DNA of 64,000 nucleotides from Marthasterias glacialis (GCA_911728455.2 OU452239.1:7444884-7508883); one strand, 5' to 3'; positions 12,901-24,094 are shown, numbered from the stretch's first letter. Notes: generated by a model from the sequence alone, not told the origin. Translations and numbers: made by a program.

Positions 12901-15035
12901 ATACGTCATGATTGCATCGCATTATATTCTTACACATCGCATAATTGACTTTAATTTTAGCAACCAACGATTAAAAGAAAAATGAATCCATCCAATCGTT
13001 AGGAGAGTGCATCCATAAAACACAAGGAACTCATTCTGCTCATTCAAGTATCTTGAACCAAAACAAAAAGATCCTCAAGAGTTGTTTTTTTTCTTTCTTT
13101 TTTCGCAAAAGCAAGTTCATCTTAAATACATGGGTAAAGAACAAAAAAGAATCGACAAAAAGAGGACCAGACTATTTCTTTTAGTGAGGAAGTTTGCTCA
13201 ACAAACTGTTCACCTTTCATTGGATGTAAACAACAAATTGTGACACTATTAAAACCGTTTTTGTTAATGTCCTTTCCCGATCCATACTAATTTTTTTGGT
13301 GCATTCGTAATTGTTTGTATTAAGGATTCGGAGCTACTTTATTGGATCCAATTTCTCGGAAAGACGTGGTTTTACTTACAACCTTGCTATCATCTGGACT
13401 TGTCTTGGTTGCATTAAGCCTGCTGGTGGTTGCATCGAGACTCCGTAAAGCACGTGAGGCTGATTGTTGAATTTAAGATTTCTGGGACCACGAAATTTAA
13501 AATCTTAATAGCATAGACATGACATAAGATACTTTCTTGATGTCACATTCCAGAGTGGTTGTCATCTTTTACCTTAGCAGGGCTGGCTAATGTTCTAATT
13601 ATAAGGAGAAAACATTGTTACCGAGGCATCTTTTTATGAGCATGCCCATCTAAAGTCACAAAAAGCAAGCTTCGGTGAGCATGCGTTAACACGCATGTTC
13701 AACAAGTTTGGCAAGTTTCAATCAGCCATTTAGAAAGGAATGTTAGTATGATTTGAAATGATTTTAAGATGTTTTAAATATGATGGTGTTAAATATGGCA
13801 GTCATCTTAACATTTAAATATACTTTTAGTTGCAATTCCTCTTTTTATTTCAGGTTATTCAGCAGTCCCCATGAACCAAATGTAAGTACTTACTCTTTAT
13901 TGAGCATAATCTGCTTTATATTTATTACTTAGTTTATTGTATTTTTATATTTTATAAAAACAATTCGATCAAAATCGTTGGGAAAATACATATATTATGT
14001 CTAGAGAAATGATCAATCAAACAGTCGTCGAAGTGGAGTTATATAGTATTTAAAAAGAAAAGGGCAAGGGCATAAGGACATGTCAAAGATTATTCTCAGC
14101 TTGTGAGTAAGAAGGGATAATGCGAACTTCAATGGAAAGGGAATTCCACAAGACCCGCTCACTATGAAAAAATAGGAAGTTACACAGAAGAAGGTACCTT
14201 CATATAAAAAAATTAAAAACATTGCTTTCCTTGACCGAATAACCGGAAACCGTAAAAATTGTAAATTAATTCTTAACAGCACTGATGCCAGCAGAGCTAC
14301 TGTGACGTTCAGACGGGTCCCATCGCAAGGAAACGTACACACAGCCGCACCAAATGTGTCATACAGATTAGAAGACCAAGGTAAATTAAAAAACACATTA
14401 ATTTAAAACTGTTCTTCTTCTTTTTATTATTATTATTATTTGATAGTTTGGCACAACAAAACAGGCATAGCTGCTATACTTGCGGCTCATTCCTGCAAGC
14501 AACATAGCTCGGAGTAAAACTCACGGTATAAATGACAGTTGATATAATATATCAACTGTTTTGTTTCTTTTTGATGTTATTCTTTGAAAAGTACAGTGGT
14601 ACTTTCAATACGTGCACTAGGAAAAAAAAAACGCATTGCAATAGATAAACGATGTTATATTCATGGCAACATCGTTAATCTATTGCAATGCGTTTTTTTC
14701 TAGTGCACGTATGGAAAGTACAACTGTACGTTTCAAAGAATAACATCAAAAAGAAACAGAAACTGTCATCTGTGTGCCTAATGCAACTGGAACATTTAAA
14801 AAGACGTTCTCGTAATTTATACCTTTCAAATAAATTTCAAGATGCAGAAACGGCTTATGCAGAAATCGGAGAAATAAGTGGAGGCCATTCTTCATCGCCA
14901 ATCGATAACCGCAACATCATTAAACATACCTATTATGACCATGACGAAGTGGAGCAGAGGGTGGCTGAAATGGAACATGAAGCATCCACTCCGCCCCCAC
15001 CGCCTCGTGGGATGTTTAACCCACCACTTTATTAG
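9990..15035 (+). CDS. Ig-family type I receptor with ITSM-like tail (complete, eight exons)
   Basis: Exons: 9990-10050, 11021-11377, 12009-12332, 12700-12795, 13325-13453, 13854-13881, 14280-14380, 14842-15035. All junctions are GT-AG and phases match, giving 429 residues. Exon 1 encodes a 20-residue signal peptide (MDGGFAKK, then hydrophobic). Exon 2 is an Ig domain (about 21-139; LEC to DCYV, plus two extra cysteines). Exon 3 is a second Ig domain (about 140-247; LPC, YKWS, KYQCDV) with several N-glycosylation sequons. Exon 4 is a Thr/Ser-rich stalk. Exon 5 is the membrane helix (about 292-316) ending in RLRKA. The tail carries TAYAEI (Tyr371), matching the ITSM TxYxx[VI], and ends STPPPPPRG. 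Inferred: plasma-membrane recognition receptor that signals through SH2 proteins. The exon 3 acceptor (GGTTAAAG) is the weakest call. Confidence 0.82.
10107..10480 (+). repeat. tRNA-derived SINE in intron 1 of the second receptor gene
   Basis: The head looks like a class II tRNA (Leu/Ser type): A box TGGCCGAGCGG at 10119-10129 and B box GGTTCGAGTCC at 10178-10188. A tRNA-unrelated body follows (GGATGGGACGTAAAGCC, AAGAACCCAGTGACACTT). The same insertion is in the third receptor gene at the same place, so it predates the duplication. It is not a functional tRNA gene. Confidence 0.8.
11021..11377 (+). other. divergent membrane-distal Ig exon of the second receptor gene
   Basis: The first 110 bases and the last 40 match the third gene's exon at 28,473-28,823. 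Between about 11,133 and 11,360 the two differ by many replacements and by in-frame length changes (357 against 351 nt in total). The flanking introns remain nearly the same in the two genes. Confidence 0.8.
14532..14770. mobile_element. fold-back MITE in intron 7 of the second receptor gene
   Basis: A long hairpin. The left arm runs GACAGTTGATATAATATATC, TTTCTTTTTGATGTTATTC, GTGCACTAG, CGCATTGCAATAGAT and AACGATGTT. The right arm repeats these inverted, to AACATCAAAAAGAAACAG. Copy B (31,898-32,348) has the same element with a further element inserted into it. Confidence 0.75.
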
Positions 15036-16543
15036 TAATGGTAATAAGATGCTAAAGGCAAAGTTTCTAGCACTTTTATAACGGCCGACCACATTAATTT
15101 CACGTTATTCCTTTCTGGGTACTGTTGGGCCATCCTCTGTAAATTTACCAAGTAATGACGTACGTTTCAAAAAGAAAAATGCCGTAAAACTAGCATCAGT
15201 ACCAGTTACACTGTGCAATGCATATAACTGTTTGTATATAGGAAAGGTCTTGTTGTTAGGGTAATTTTCATCACAGCTTTCCTATGTTAGTTGTGAGTTC
15301 TCCTTCACGTTAAACTATTTCACTGTTTCCTTTTTACTTCATCGACTATTCGGCAGGATTTGTGTTCCTGACCATAACTGCAGAACAGTGAACATTCTGC
15401 AGTTATTTTACGTCACTTTTGGATTTATCGAAGAGTCTATACCTTAGGGCGACTAATAGCTAGTTTGCAAAGTTACACACGGAGAAATTGACATCTGATT
15501 GGGCCTTCATTAATGGTATAGTATAAAACAGTTTGTACACAGATTTGCCAATTGTTTACTTGTTTTTAATACAATTGGCTTCCTTTGCGTTGATTGTAAA
15601 CCAAGTATTATTTTTCCACCTCCAAGATCACGATTTTAAAAGAATAATAATTGTTTAATGCACAATATTGTAAAAAATCAATAACAGGTGGTTGAAACAT
15701 TTACCAACGATCTGTCATGCTTTGCAGTAAGACAACTCTTGAGTTAAAATGAATCTGTAGTAGAATGCCAGTAAAAGGCAAACATAGTGTAATGCCTTGA
15801 ATGCGTTTCTACATCCTGGTTTAAAGAAAGTGAAACAACAATTAGTGAAGGCTCATTTTTTTTTAATCGTACAATGTTGCGGCTTTTATTGACAATAGCC
15901 TGAAAATAGTGTTTACAATTTTTTTTTTGTGTATTTATTAGAGATCCAACTGCATATTGTAATCCCTTCTCACAAATTTCCCCTATTAAGTGATTGTCAA
16001 AGACAAATGCTATTTGGAATTGTTACCTTACAGATGAAAGGGGTGTTATTGTTGACTCTTGGTTCAAATCCGTTTACAAGACTTTCTATTATTCTAAGCA
16101 TTTTAGCATCACACTGAAGTTGTTCGAGGTAACAAAAATACGGACGAGAATATTGGGCGTGAAATTCAATTAAAAGAATTTATAGCACGATTGATCCAGT
16201 AAACACAAGTTTTCTATTCCATTCATCAACTTATTTGTTTTAAAATTTACTTTATTACGTGCGTATGGGTTTTGCTCAAACTAAAAGGAAATTGAAACCT
16301 GTTTTTTAACAATGTTGTTACTCATCGGTGCATTATAAGAAATAAAAGCCATCTGATTATATGTAAAGTTAAGCGCTTGAAACCAGGTGTTTTTCATACA
16401 CTGAGAATAATCTGTCGAACATGATTAATACATTTCTGGTCATTCGTAAATGAGCGGGCAATGTAATCATAGTTATATTTTTGCGGGAAATTAAAAGCTC
16501 CTCAAAACAGTCATTGCATTTTACTTAATTTGAGTCATGCGAC
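15036..16543. other. 3' flank of the second receptor gene, no further gene seen
   Basis: The block is matched by 32,627-34,144 in unit 2 at high similarity, including AT-rich stretches and an inverted pair around 15,379-15,405 (CATAACTGCAGAA and TTCTGCAGTTAT). Short open frames here are not conserved as coding sequence between the units. Confidence 0.55.
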
Positions 16544-17566
16544 TTAACCCTATCAGGCCCGGGGTTTAGGGGTGTACGGAGACGGGGGGGGGGGGGGGGG
16601 GGGCACGGCCCGCTCCGTGTTTTCCAAGGTTGCGTACCAATGTTGATGGAACTTGCCACAAATGTTCATTTCACCGAGTTCTACATAATGACGTCAAAAT
16701 ATTTCCAAAAATAGTCACTAGAGGGCGTTTTTGACTGTTTTTTGCCCATTTTGGATCAAAAATCGTGTTTTCCCCATAACTTTTGTAATCCATTAATTTA
16801 TCCCATTTTTTATTTTTTTTTAGTAGGGGGCACATTGTGCCCCCGGTCCTGAGAACGATAGGTACAAAATTGCATTGCGCTTCGATGACTCTGAATTTGA
16901 TTGCACCTTTTGGGAAAAGGTGGTGGATTTTCAACACAAGAATGGCGATCGTTTAGTCTTGAATGCCCATAAACAAAATAGAAAGTAAAGAAAGGGATCT
17001 TGAGTGCACGAAAACGAAATTGAATGCAATAATACTAAAGCGCAATAATGAAATTGAATGATATTTTGTTGACATTGGCCAGGGGTGTACGGAGACGGGG
17101 GGGGGGGAGCACGGCCCGCTCCGTGTTTTCCAAGGTTGCCGACCAATGATGTTGGAACTTGCCACAATCGTTTATTTCACCGAGTTCTACATAATGACTT
17201 CAAAAAATTTCCAAAAATAATCACTAGAGGGCGTTTTTGACTGTTTGTTGCAAATTTTTTTCTCAAAAATCGTGTTTCCCCCATAACTTTTGTATTTTTC
17301 GTCCGAATGTTTTGAAACTTGGCAAACTTGTACATTTTTACAAGATCAATATAGTTTGAACCTAACTTGGTTGTTGGAGTCACCTTTGGGTGCGTTATAA
17401 TCCATTAATTTATCCCATTATGGGGGAATTTTATCTTTATTTATTTTATTTTTTTTGCGTTTTGTCACTTAAAAATCAAAATGGTCACCGCCAAGGGCCC
17501 AGGGAGAAAAAAGTAGGCTTTGTTGACAAATCCAAATATTTTTGGGATCTGAAAAGTAAAAGCACG
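16544..17566. mobile_element. rearranged remnants of the TTAA MITE family (unit 1 side)
   Basis: It starts TTAACCCTATCAGGCCCGGGG like the intact copies, runs into a poly-G tract, then ends early at GGGGGCACATTGTGCCCCCGGTCCTGAGAACG. After about 220 bases of other sequence a second fragment begins at GGGGTGTACGGAGACGGG and continues through the internal landmarks to about 17,566. No right-hand TTAA end is found, so the element is broken or nested. Confidence 0.6.
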
Positions 17567-17654
17567 CGTGTCTGTCATTTTCAGTCCTTCCCAACAAGAA
17601 CTAGCGTCTTTGTCTCAATGTCCTCTAAAACAAAGTGAAAACATAAGTTATACA

Positions 17655-17676
17655 AAAACAAACAAACAAACAAACA

Positions 17677-17707
<31 letters not shown>

Positions 17708-17708
17708 T
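17655..17708. repeat. (AAAC)n and (AG)n microsatellites
   Basis: Seven or so AAAC units are followed directly by about twelve AG units. They lie between the end of unit 1 and the start of unit 2. Confidence 0.85.
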
Positions 17709-18091
17709 TGGGGGAGGGGGAAGAGTGAGAAGGAGATTGAGAAGGTAGTGGGGAGTGGTGGAAGGGGAAGGACAGAAAAATGTGAAAGAGCAATTAGCAT
17801 CGAGGCATCGTGGTTGAAACTGTACTCGTAGGGCTAGACTAGGGAGCAAGACCAGTTCCATTTTGAAAGTACACTTAAAATATTATACAACGTTTGATGA
17901 TTTTTAGTAGAAAAAAATGCTTTGAAAATTTGTATTTTGACTGTCTGAAATATTTTGTACCAAATGGAATTAGTCTTGCGCCCTCTTGCTGTCAAAAATA
18001 CGGCCCAAATGTGGTGCGCAAAAAGTTGAATGCACGGTTCGGAATTTGTACGTTTGGACAAAAAAATTTCAAAATTAAATACAAAGTATTA

Positions 18092-18421
18092 AAACCCGTT
18101 GGGCCGGGTCCAGTTGACCATGGATTTGTTCATTGGACCCTCGTCTTTAATTCTGTAGGTAGTGGTGCCCGGCCCATAGTGTCCTGGACATGTGAAAATG
18201 ACCTTTCAAAATTTGGAATAATTTAGGAAATAAAGTGCATTCACGTCGGTTCGTGGGGGCTACAGCTCCGCCGAGCTCCACGAGGGTCCCCCGGCAACAA
18301 TACACGTTACGGAATTGTTTACGTGAAACTTATATTGTTATTTTAATTAATTGAAACTTATTAAAAAAATAATGGGCTGGGTCATCAAGATGACCATGGT
18401 TGTGTTTCTTGGACCCTCCTC
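18092..18421. repeat. 5' flank tandem repeats, unit 2, left of the Polinton
   Basis: One complete unit of the family at 9140-9745 and the first part of the next, which is broken by the Polinton at GGACCCTCCTC. The rest of that unit resumes at 26,728. Confidence 0.75.
18416..18421. repeat. 6-bp target site duplication, left
   Basis: CTCCTC immediately precedes the left terminal inverted repeat. The same six bases follow the right one at 26,728-26,733. A 6-bp duplication is the known signature of Maverick/Polinton integration. Confidence 0.9.
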
Positions 18422-18696
18422 AGTAGTATATAGTGAGTAAAATGCACCTAAAGGTGGTGGAGTGTTGTGGATGTTTGTGGTGGAGGGTGAGTGGAAGGTG
18501 GTTCTCCCTCCACCAGTCCGAGGGTGACGATGGAGTGAGGGTTCTACCCTCCACCAAAGTGAGGGCGGTGGAATGAAGGTTATGGGTTCTCCATCAAATA
18601 TCTGGCGAAGTGTGTTGGAAGGGTTGAACAAAGGGTGATATGGTCAACTGAGTTCCCACGTACGTTTGTGTACACGGGAGAACGTAGGATGAATGG
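18422..18696 (+). repeat. Polinton left terminal inverted repeat
   Basis: Begins AGTAGTATATAGTGAGTAAA and contains many copies of the submotifs GGTGGAGGG and CCTCCACC. It pairs with 26,455-26,727 with only scattered mismatches and small indels. Similarity ends at about GGATGAATGG. Confidence 0.9.
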
Positions 18697-18920
18697 AGTG
18701 GGTGAACAAAGGGGAAAATAGTACGAGGGAACTAGGTGCGACTCAACGAGTGTAGATAAGTTAATGGTTACAAGTGACACATAAAGTTATTTAAATATAA
18801 TAAATCTACAGGAAATGTCATGAGCAATAAATAAAGACATACATATTTGGAAATTGTGTATGAAACATATGTAGGTACATCCTTTTTTTCACGGCTCTCT
18901 CCGCTCGCTCGTCATGTTGA

Positions 18921-19591
18921 ATGAATTCCATCCCACCTAATCTCCGCTTTTTTGTGTACCAATATGCAAAACTACGCATGCTGCAATTTTATTTTGATTT
19001 TCTCGTAACATTCATTCACATATCTGATTTTCAAATGTGTGAAATGGATACCGACTCAGCATACTTGGCCTTGTCAAATGATAGCCTTGGGAGTGTAATT
19101 AAAGAAGAATTACACCTTGGAAAAGCCAAGTGGTTTCCCCGAGAGGATAGTGAGGTAAACAAGGCATATGACAAGCGAACCCCCGGCTTGTTCAAAGTAG
19201 AGTGGGAGGGACAGGGAATTGTTTCGCTTTGTAGCAAAACTTACTTATGTTTCGGCGATAAAAACAAAATCAGTGCAAAGGACTTAACAAAAACACAAAC
19301 GCCATCACAAAAGAAAAATATCTCTCTGTTTTTACTTCGAAGAAGGGTGGGCTTGGGACAAATCGAGGATTTAGAATGCGGGATGGAAATATGTACACAT
19401 ATCGGCAAACTAAAACTGCGTTCACATACTGTTACCCCAAGCGAAAAGTTTCGGAAGATGGCGTAACTACAACATATATTTTGATTTGTAAAATAATAGA
19501 AACCAGACAACTCCCATCGGGAAATCATTCGAATTGTGTTTGTATAAGTACAACTTTTGACAATTGTTTATCTATTAAAACAACATTGTGA
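18921..19591 (+). pseudogene. protein-primed B-family DNA polymerase, C-terminal remnant
   Basis: The open frame contains YAKLRMLQFYFDF followed by CEMDTDSAYLAL, which holds the palm motif C (DTDS) that binds catalytic metal in B-family polymerases, and then YDKRTPGLFKVE. Near 19,325 the reading shifts: the family-like sequence continues in another frame (GLGTNRGF, then AFTYCYPKRKV). Everything N-terminal is missing: the exonuclease domain, the terminal-protein region and palm motifs A and B. The left terminal repeat ends only about 220 bases upstream, so an internal deletion joined the repeat region to the gene's 3' end. In an intact element this enzyme copies the genome. Here it cannot act. 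Confidence 0.85.
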
Positions 19592-20079
19592 GTTTGATAA
19601 ATATATTAAACATTAAAGCTGAATTACAATTTTTTGAGATTGTATAATGTAATTTTTTTCTTCTGATTACTGTACATAAGTGTGGTGATAACTTTTTATT
19701 TTGTTTGAATATTTATCCTTGTAACGGTTTTTTTTTAATTGTTGTTTCTATTAATATTTAAGTATTATTTTCTTACATAAATCCATCAATGTAAGTTTGT
19801 TAAATAATTTCCTACACAGGTTAAGCTAAATTTAAATGTGTACTTGATTTTGTTTATAATTGTGTTCATAAGTCTTTTTTCTTTTCTTGTAATGTTGTAA
19901 TGTCAGCAGGTGGAAGGGAAAAAAATACAAGAAAGAAAGAAAGAAATTATCGCAGAGTTTGTCAGCTTGTTTCCTTGCGCTCTTGTCTATTTATTCTTTC
20001 ATCTAAATAATTTAAAGATTACAGGGGTACAATTTTACTTAAAAAGTCTTGACATCACAAATTTTGGTCATTTATCCAA
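19592..20079. other. AT-rich spacer in the Polinton
   Basis: Very AT-rich sequence between the polymerase remnant and the ATPase gene, with no recognisable gene. A 61-codon frame (19,910-20,095) overlaps the ATPase start and looks like chance. The promoter of the ATPase gene should lie here, but I cannot point to one convincing site. Confidence 0.5.
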
Positions 20080-20718
20080 ATGGACGTGGGACTGAAACAC
20101 CCTTTTACCTGTGTCATCTCAGGTCCTACAGGGTCGGGCAAGACTGTTTTTACCAAGCGCTTGTTTACTTCTAAAGGTATCATAGACCCAACTCCTGATA
20201 ATATAATTTGGTGCTACGGAGAATATCAAGATGCTTATGACCATTTGGCTAGTCTGGTTCCTGCAATACGATTTGTGGAGGGGATTCCCGATGATCTACT
20301 TCAGTCATTGGATCGCACGCAAAGAAACGTTGTTGTTATAGATGATCTTATGTCAGAATCAAGCAACAATAAAAAAGTCTCAGAACTATTTACTAAGGGT
20401 AGTCATCATAGAAACCTGTCGGTTATTTTGATATTACAAACTCTATTCTACCGTGGGAAGGAAATGCGAACAATAAGTCTAAATTGTCATTATATGGTAC
20501 TGTTCAAAAATCCTAGAGATGCTTCACAAATCAATCATCTTGTTAAACAGATGTATCCCAATAAATCTAAGTTCTTGGTAGAAGCTTACCGTGGTGCTTC
20601 CCTAAATCCCTACAATTACCTCTTCATTGATCTAAATCCGACAACTTCCGAAGAGCTGAGACTCCGAACAAATATATTTAAAGGTGAATTTCCAATCGTA
20701 TATGTTCCTAAGGTATAA
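20080..20718 (+). CDS. Polinton genome-packaging ATPase (FtsK/HerA, A32-like)
   Basis: An intact 212-residue frame of the usual length for this family. The Walker A motif GPTGSGKT lies at about residues 15-22 and the Walker B motif VVVIDDL at about 87-93. A conserved block with ILILQ and NPRDASQ follows. The family is the motor that drives viral DNA into capsids, and its presence is a main argument that Polintons are or were viruses. The start ATG gives the compact N-terminus typical of the family. It is followed 36 bases later by a small basic protein gene on the same strand, suggesting one transcript. It is the only main Polinton gene here without an obvious break. Confidence 0.9.
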   Translation: MDVGLKHPFTCVISGPTGSGKTVFTKRLFTSKGIIDPTPDNIIWCYGEYQDAYDHLASLVPAIRFVEGIPDDLLQSLDRTQRNVVVIDDLMSESSNNKKVSELFTKGSHHRNLSVILILQTLFYRGKEMRTISLNCHYMVLFKNPRDASQINHLVKQMYPNKSKFLVEAYRGASLNPYNYLFIDLNPTTSEELRLRTNIFKGEFPIVYVPKV

Positions 20719-20754
20719 ATAAGGAGTGTTTGGTAAAAAGTCAATCATTTGAAG

Positions 20755-22499
20755 ATGACGAAGCGACTGCATAAGCACGCTCCCTATCTCCACGTGCTGG
20801 CCAAGGGAACCCACAAACAACGCCATGGTATCATTCAAGGGGCTAACAAGGAATTTATGAAATGTCTGTGTGAGTGCGCCCTCAACGTCCTGAATGGTAA
20901 TGTACCTTTGAAACCAGCTGACAAGAAGAAACTTAAAAAGTATAAGAATCAACTTAGGTCTCTTACCAATAGAAAATTGAACTCCCAAAAGAAAAAGAAA
21001 ACTCTCAGTCAAAAGGGTGGATTTCTTGGAGCTCTACTTACTCCAGTGTTAACTGCGTTAGGTGGACTTTTGTTTAACCCTATCAGGACCGGGCTTTTTT
21101 TGGTTGTACGGGGACCGGGGGGGGGCACATAGTGCCCCCCCCCCCGTATTTTCCAAAGTGTTCGACCGATTTTGATGAAACTTGCCACAAATGTTCATTT
21201 CACCGCGTTCTACATGATGACGTCACAAAATTTCAAAAAAACGTCACTAGAGGGCGTTTTTGACTGTTTTTTGCAAATTTTTTGTCAAAAATCGTGTTTT
21301 TGCCATAACTTCTGTATTTTTTGTCTAAAAGTTTTGAAACTTGGCATACTTGTACATTTTAACAAGATAAATATAATTTGAACCTAATTTAGTCACTTGA
21401 AATATCTTTAGGGGGCATAATAATTCACTAATTTATCCCATTTTTTGGAAAAAAAATGTTTTTTGCGTTTTTTCACTTTAAAATCAAAATGGCCGCCGCC
21501 AAGGGCCCAAGGAGAAATATTCAGGCTTGATTGACAAATCTGAACATTTTTGGGGTCTGAAAAGTAAGAAATTAGCAGGTTGAAAATGTTCCATTGTTAA
21601 AAAACTTGATATAATTTGAACCCCTAATTACAGGCTGAAAACACAAAATCCAAGATGGCCGCCAAAAATGGCGGCCATTTTGAATTCCCAAAACCATTTC
21701 AGACTATCACGTGACTCACCACTTTCACTTTTCTGGCAAAAAAATCTAAAATAAGTGGAAATTATGTCCAAAAAGTTATAAAAATCACTAAAAAACAGTA
21801 AAATCGTGTGACCCAAGGTCAAACAAATGGTTGCCATGGCAACAGCTAACCCCCGGTATCTATTATTTTTTGTCAATATGATTCTAGATATATTTTAGGA
21901 AAAGTCAGAAAATTTCGCGGTGATGCGGCCTAAGCGTTAAAAAATTACGGGGATAAAATTGGTAGGGGGCACATTGTGCCCCCTCCCGGTCCTGATAGGG
22001 TTAAGTAATTATGGAGTACGCCAGAAAATGGTACTGGTCCCGCAGGAGACTCTGACGAAACTTCAGTCAGCGAGGCGTTTAGAACAGACACCTACAACCC
22101 GTGTGGTGCATAGTATAGATGCTGATATGGGGAAACTACTTGAAAGACAAGACCTGACCGACGACCAGAAAATCAAGCTTTACCACCAGACACTTCAACG
22201 GTACATGGAGTTAAATAGGCAGAGAATGGCGCCCTTGACGATGACTTTGAAAACGGAGACTGATAACCTGAATACTCCATCCAAGCTGAAGTCTGAACTA
22301 CCTACAAAAATAACAAAAATCAAAATGCCCCGGAGTGAGGAACCAGAGGAATAGGATTATGGACTACCCAAACTTTTCCCTGAGGCTTCCCATCTCCCTA
22401 CCACCACTCCTGTAAGGAGAAGCAAACGTAAAAAGAGCAGCAGACCCAGCCTTTCTAAACCGAAATGGACTCATATTAAGACACGCAATCCCGCTTGAC
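20755..22499 (+). pseudogene. Polinton small basic virion-core-type protein gene, split by a MITE
   Basis: The first part (20,755-21,077) begins MTKRLHKHAPYLHVL. It is rich in Lys/Arg, has NVPLKPADKKKLKKYKNQL, and ends in a hydrophobic GGFLGALLTPVL segment resembling the adenovirus core peptide pX. A TTAA MITE (21,078-22,000) interrupts it. The second part resumes at about 22,009 with KMVLVP and runs to a TAG at 22,352-22,354. The same frame then continues to TGA at 22,499 with a basic VRRSKRKKSS tail, so the TAG is probably a premature stop. The frames on either side of the MITE differ by one base, so a small indel is also present. Inferred role: DNA-binding structural component. I am sure it belongs to the Polinton and less sure of the function. 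Confidence 0.7.
21074..22004. mobile_element. TTAA-flanked piggyBac-like MITE, copy 2, inside the Polinton
   Basis: A 923-bp element with the same termini as copy 1 (CCCTATCAGGACCGGG and its inverse) and TTAA on each side (21,074-21,077 and 22,001-22,004). It splits the small basic protein gene. Together with the Polinton's own placement this gives an insertion order: duplication, then Polinton, then MITE. It has no transposase gene. Confidence 0.85.
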
Positions 22500-22639
22500 A
22501 ATAATTTTGAGAGTAGCTACCATCATGGAGTGTTGTCCCCCAAAGTCTGATTGTGGCTTTAGAAACATTTTCAAGAAAGTCCGATGTGTATCTGTCTGCT
22601 GTAACAGTTCATTGTTTATCGAAAGTTCCGAATTTACCG

Positions 22640-23707
22640 ATGGAAGTGGAGGAGGCGTACCTAAAGAGAGTGTATTACAACCCCCAACACCCCGCCGGTT
22701 TTGGTGGTGTAGAAAGTATATACAAGGCTGCCAAAAAAGACGGAGTCGGGCTGAACAGAAAAGTGATCAAAGAATGGTTGAGTAAACAACCCACTTACAC
22801 ACTACACAAACCTAGCTATAAACACTTTGAACGGAACAAAGTAACGGTAAATGGAATTAACCAGCAATGGCAAGCCGACCTGGTGGATATGTCGTTACTG
22901 TCTGAATACAATAAAGGTGTTAAGTATCTATTGACGTGCATAGACGTGTTATCGAAGTATGCTTGGCCAGTCACTCTCAAGAACAAGTCTGGACTGGCAA
23001 TCATAGCGGCATTCAAAGAAATACTTACCAGTGGACGCAAGCCACACCTCCTCTAGACAGACAAGGGTACATAATTTATCAATAGAAGCTTTCAGAAGTT
23101 GTTGAAAAAAAGAGAATATTCACTTTTTTACAACTCAAAATGAAACCAAAGCAAGCGTGGTTGAACGATTTAATAGAACCCTTAAGACCAAAATGTGGAA
23201 ATACTTCACAGCTAACAATACACATATCTACTTGAAAGCCTTACCCAACTTACTTTCCTCCTACAATCACTCCTATCATCAAAGTATCAAGACTACTCCC
23301 GCATCCGTGAACCGGATGAAGTATGGCGCACATTATACGGTTCGGACGTCGGACCTTCAAGTCGAACTAAATTCAAGTTTAAAGTTGGAGACACGGTGCG
23401 TATCAGTATGACGACCAGACCATTCCGCAGGGGGTACCTTCCAAACTGGACCACTGAGCTCTTTACCGTCAGCGCTCAAGTACCTCTACATCCTCCCGTG
23501 TACAGGTTGAAGGACTATGACGGTGAAGAAATAGAGGGAACGTTCTACGAACAGGAATTACAAACTGTGATTAAAATGGACGACGTTTATCAGGTGGAGA
23601 AAGTTCTAGAAACCAGAAAGCGACGTGGAAAGACGGAGTATCTCGTCGAGTGGTTGGGCTATCCCAACAAGTTCAACAGCTGGGTGACTAGAATACACAC
23701 CTTATAA
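22640..23707 (+). pseudogene. Polinton retroviral-type integrase with chromodomain, broken
   Basis: Start ATG at 22,640. The N-terminal zinc-binding-type region includes YYNPQHPAGFGG and leads to the catalytic core: first Asp in WQADLVDMS (about 22,877), second Asp in TDKG (about 23,060) and Glu near VVERFN (about 23,145). Two in-frame stops interrupt the core (TAG 23,054-23,056 and TAA 23,072-23,074). The frame shifts near 23,125 and again near 23,315. The C-terminus holds an SH3-like stretch (YRLKDYDGEEIEG) and a chromodomain (VYQVEKVLETRKRRG, EYLVEWLGY). In this family the enzyme joins element ends to host DNA with a 6-bp stagger, matching the duplication seen here. It is not functional as it stands. 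Confidence 0.9.
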
Positions 23708-23712
23708 AGCCC
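23699..23712 (+). promoter_or_regulatory. possible TATA box before the capsid-locus gene
   Basis: TTATAAAGCCCCC lies about 50 bases upstream of the ATG at 23,759 and overlaps the last codons of the integrase frame. It resembles the TATA sequences of the two minus-strand promoters of the element. No CRE or CCAAT site is visible beside it. Confidence 0.35.
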
Positions 23713-23758
23713 CCTTCCTTTGTCGACTGATATTCATACGATAATTTGAAACTCCATC

Positions 23759-24094
23759 ATGGCGGACCCATTCTACGTCACGCTCCCGAGTAACAGCTCT
23801 ATGGATATCCATCCGAACAACACATTGACCCACTTTTATGTCAATTTACCCACACCTCTCGTGTTTAAGGGAGACTGGGAAGTGGGACTGGCAGAGTTTA
23901 GTTATCCACACCGCTGGTTCAATGTCACCGACACAAAGAATACATATAGCTGTACGGGTGGTAAGGAACATGGTGGTGTACACGAACACCACATCCCTCC
24001 CGGGTATTATCCAAGCCCGGTGGAAATGTTGGAGAATATTAAACCTTCTATTGACCACGATGGACTCGTCAGTGTTGGACAGTACTGTCAATGA
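23759..24094 (+). pseudogene. Polinton capsid-locus protein, N-terminal fragment
   Basis: Starts MADPFYVTLPSNSSMD and continues with HPNNTLTHFYVNLP and GDWEVGLAEFSYPH, a beta-rich N-terminus found in the structural-gene block of animal Polintons, where a minor capsid protein or the gene beside the major capsid protein sits. It stops after 111 residues, where the minus-strand gene begins to overlap. The family protein should be several times longer. The major capsid gene expected downstream is absent, so a deletion ending near 24,090 removed it. Which capsid protein this is remains uncertain. Confidence 0.6.

Larger units (their letters stand above)
8951..17081. repeat. segmental duplication, unit 1
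   Basis: From GCTTTGAAAATTTGTATTTTGA onward this block is matched almost base for base, coding and non-coding, by 17,918-34,806, apart from the Polinton at 18,422-26,727 and a few smaller insertions. It carries the whole second receptor gene, its 5' flank repeats and about 2 kb of 3' flank. Boundaries are judged by eye and are approximate. Confidence 0.85.

Noticed and set aside
19910..20095. Small gene upstream of the Polinton ATPase
   Set aside because: Its end overlaps the ATPase start, composition is that of the AT-rich spacer, and no family features are seen.
21172..21876. Open frames inside the MITE at 21.1-22.0 kb
   Set aside because: Other MITE copies do not keep these frames.
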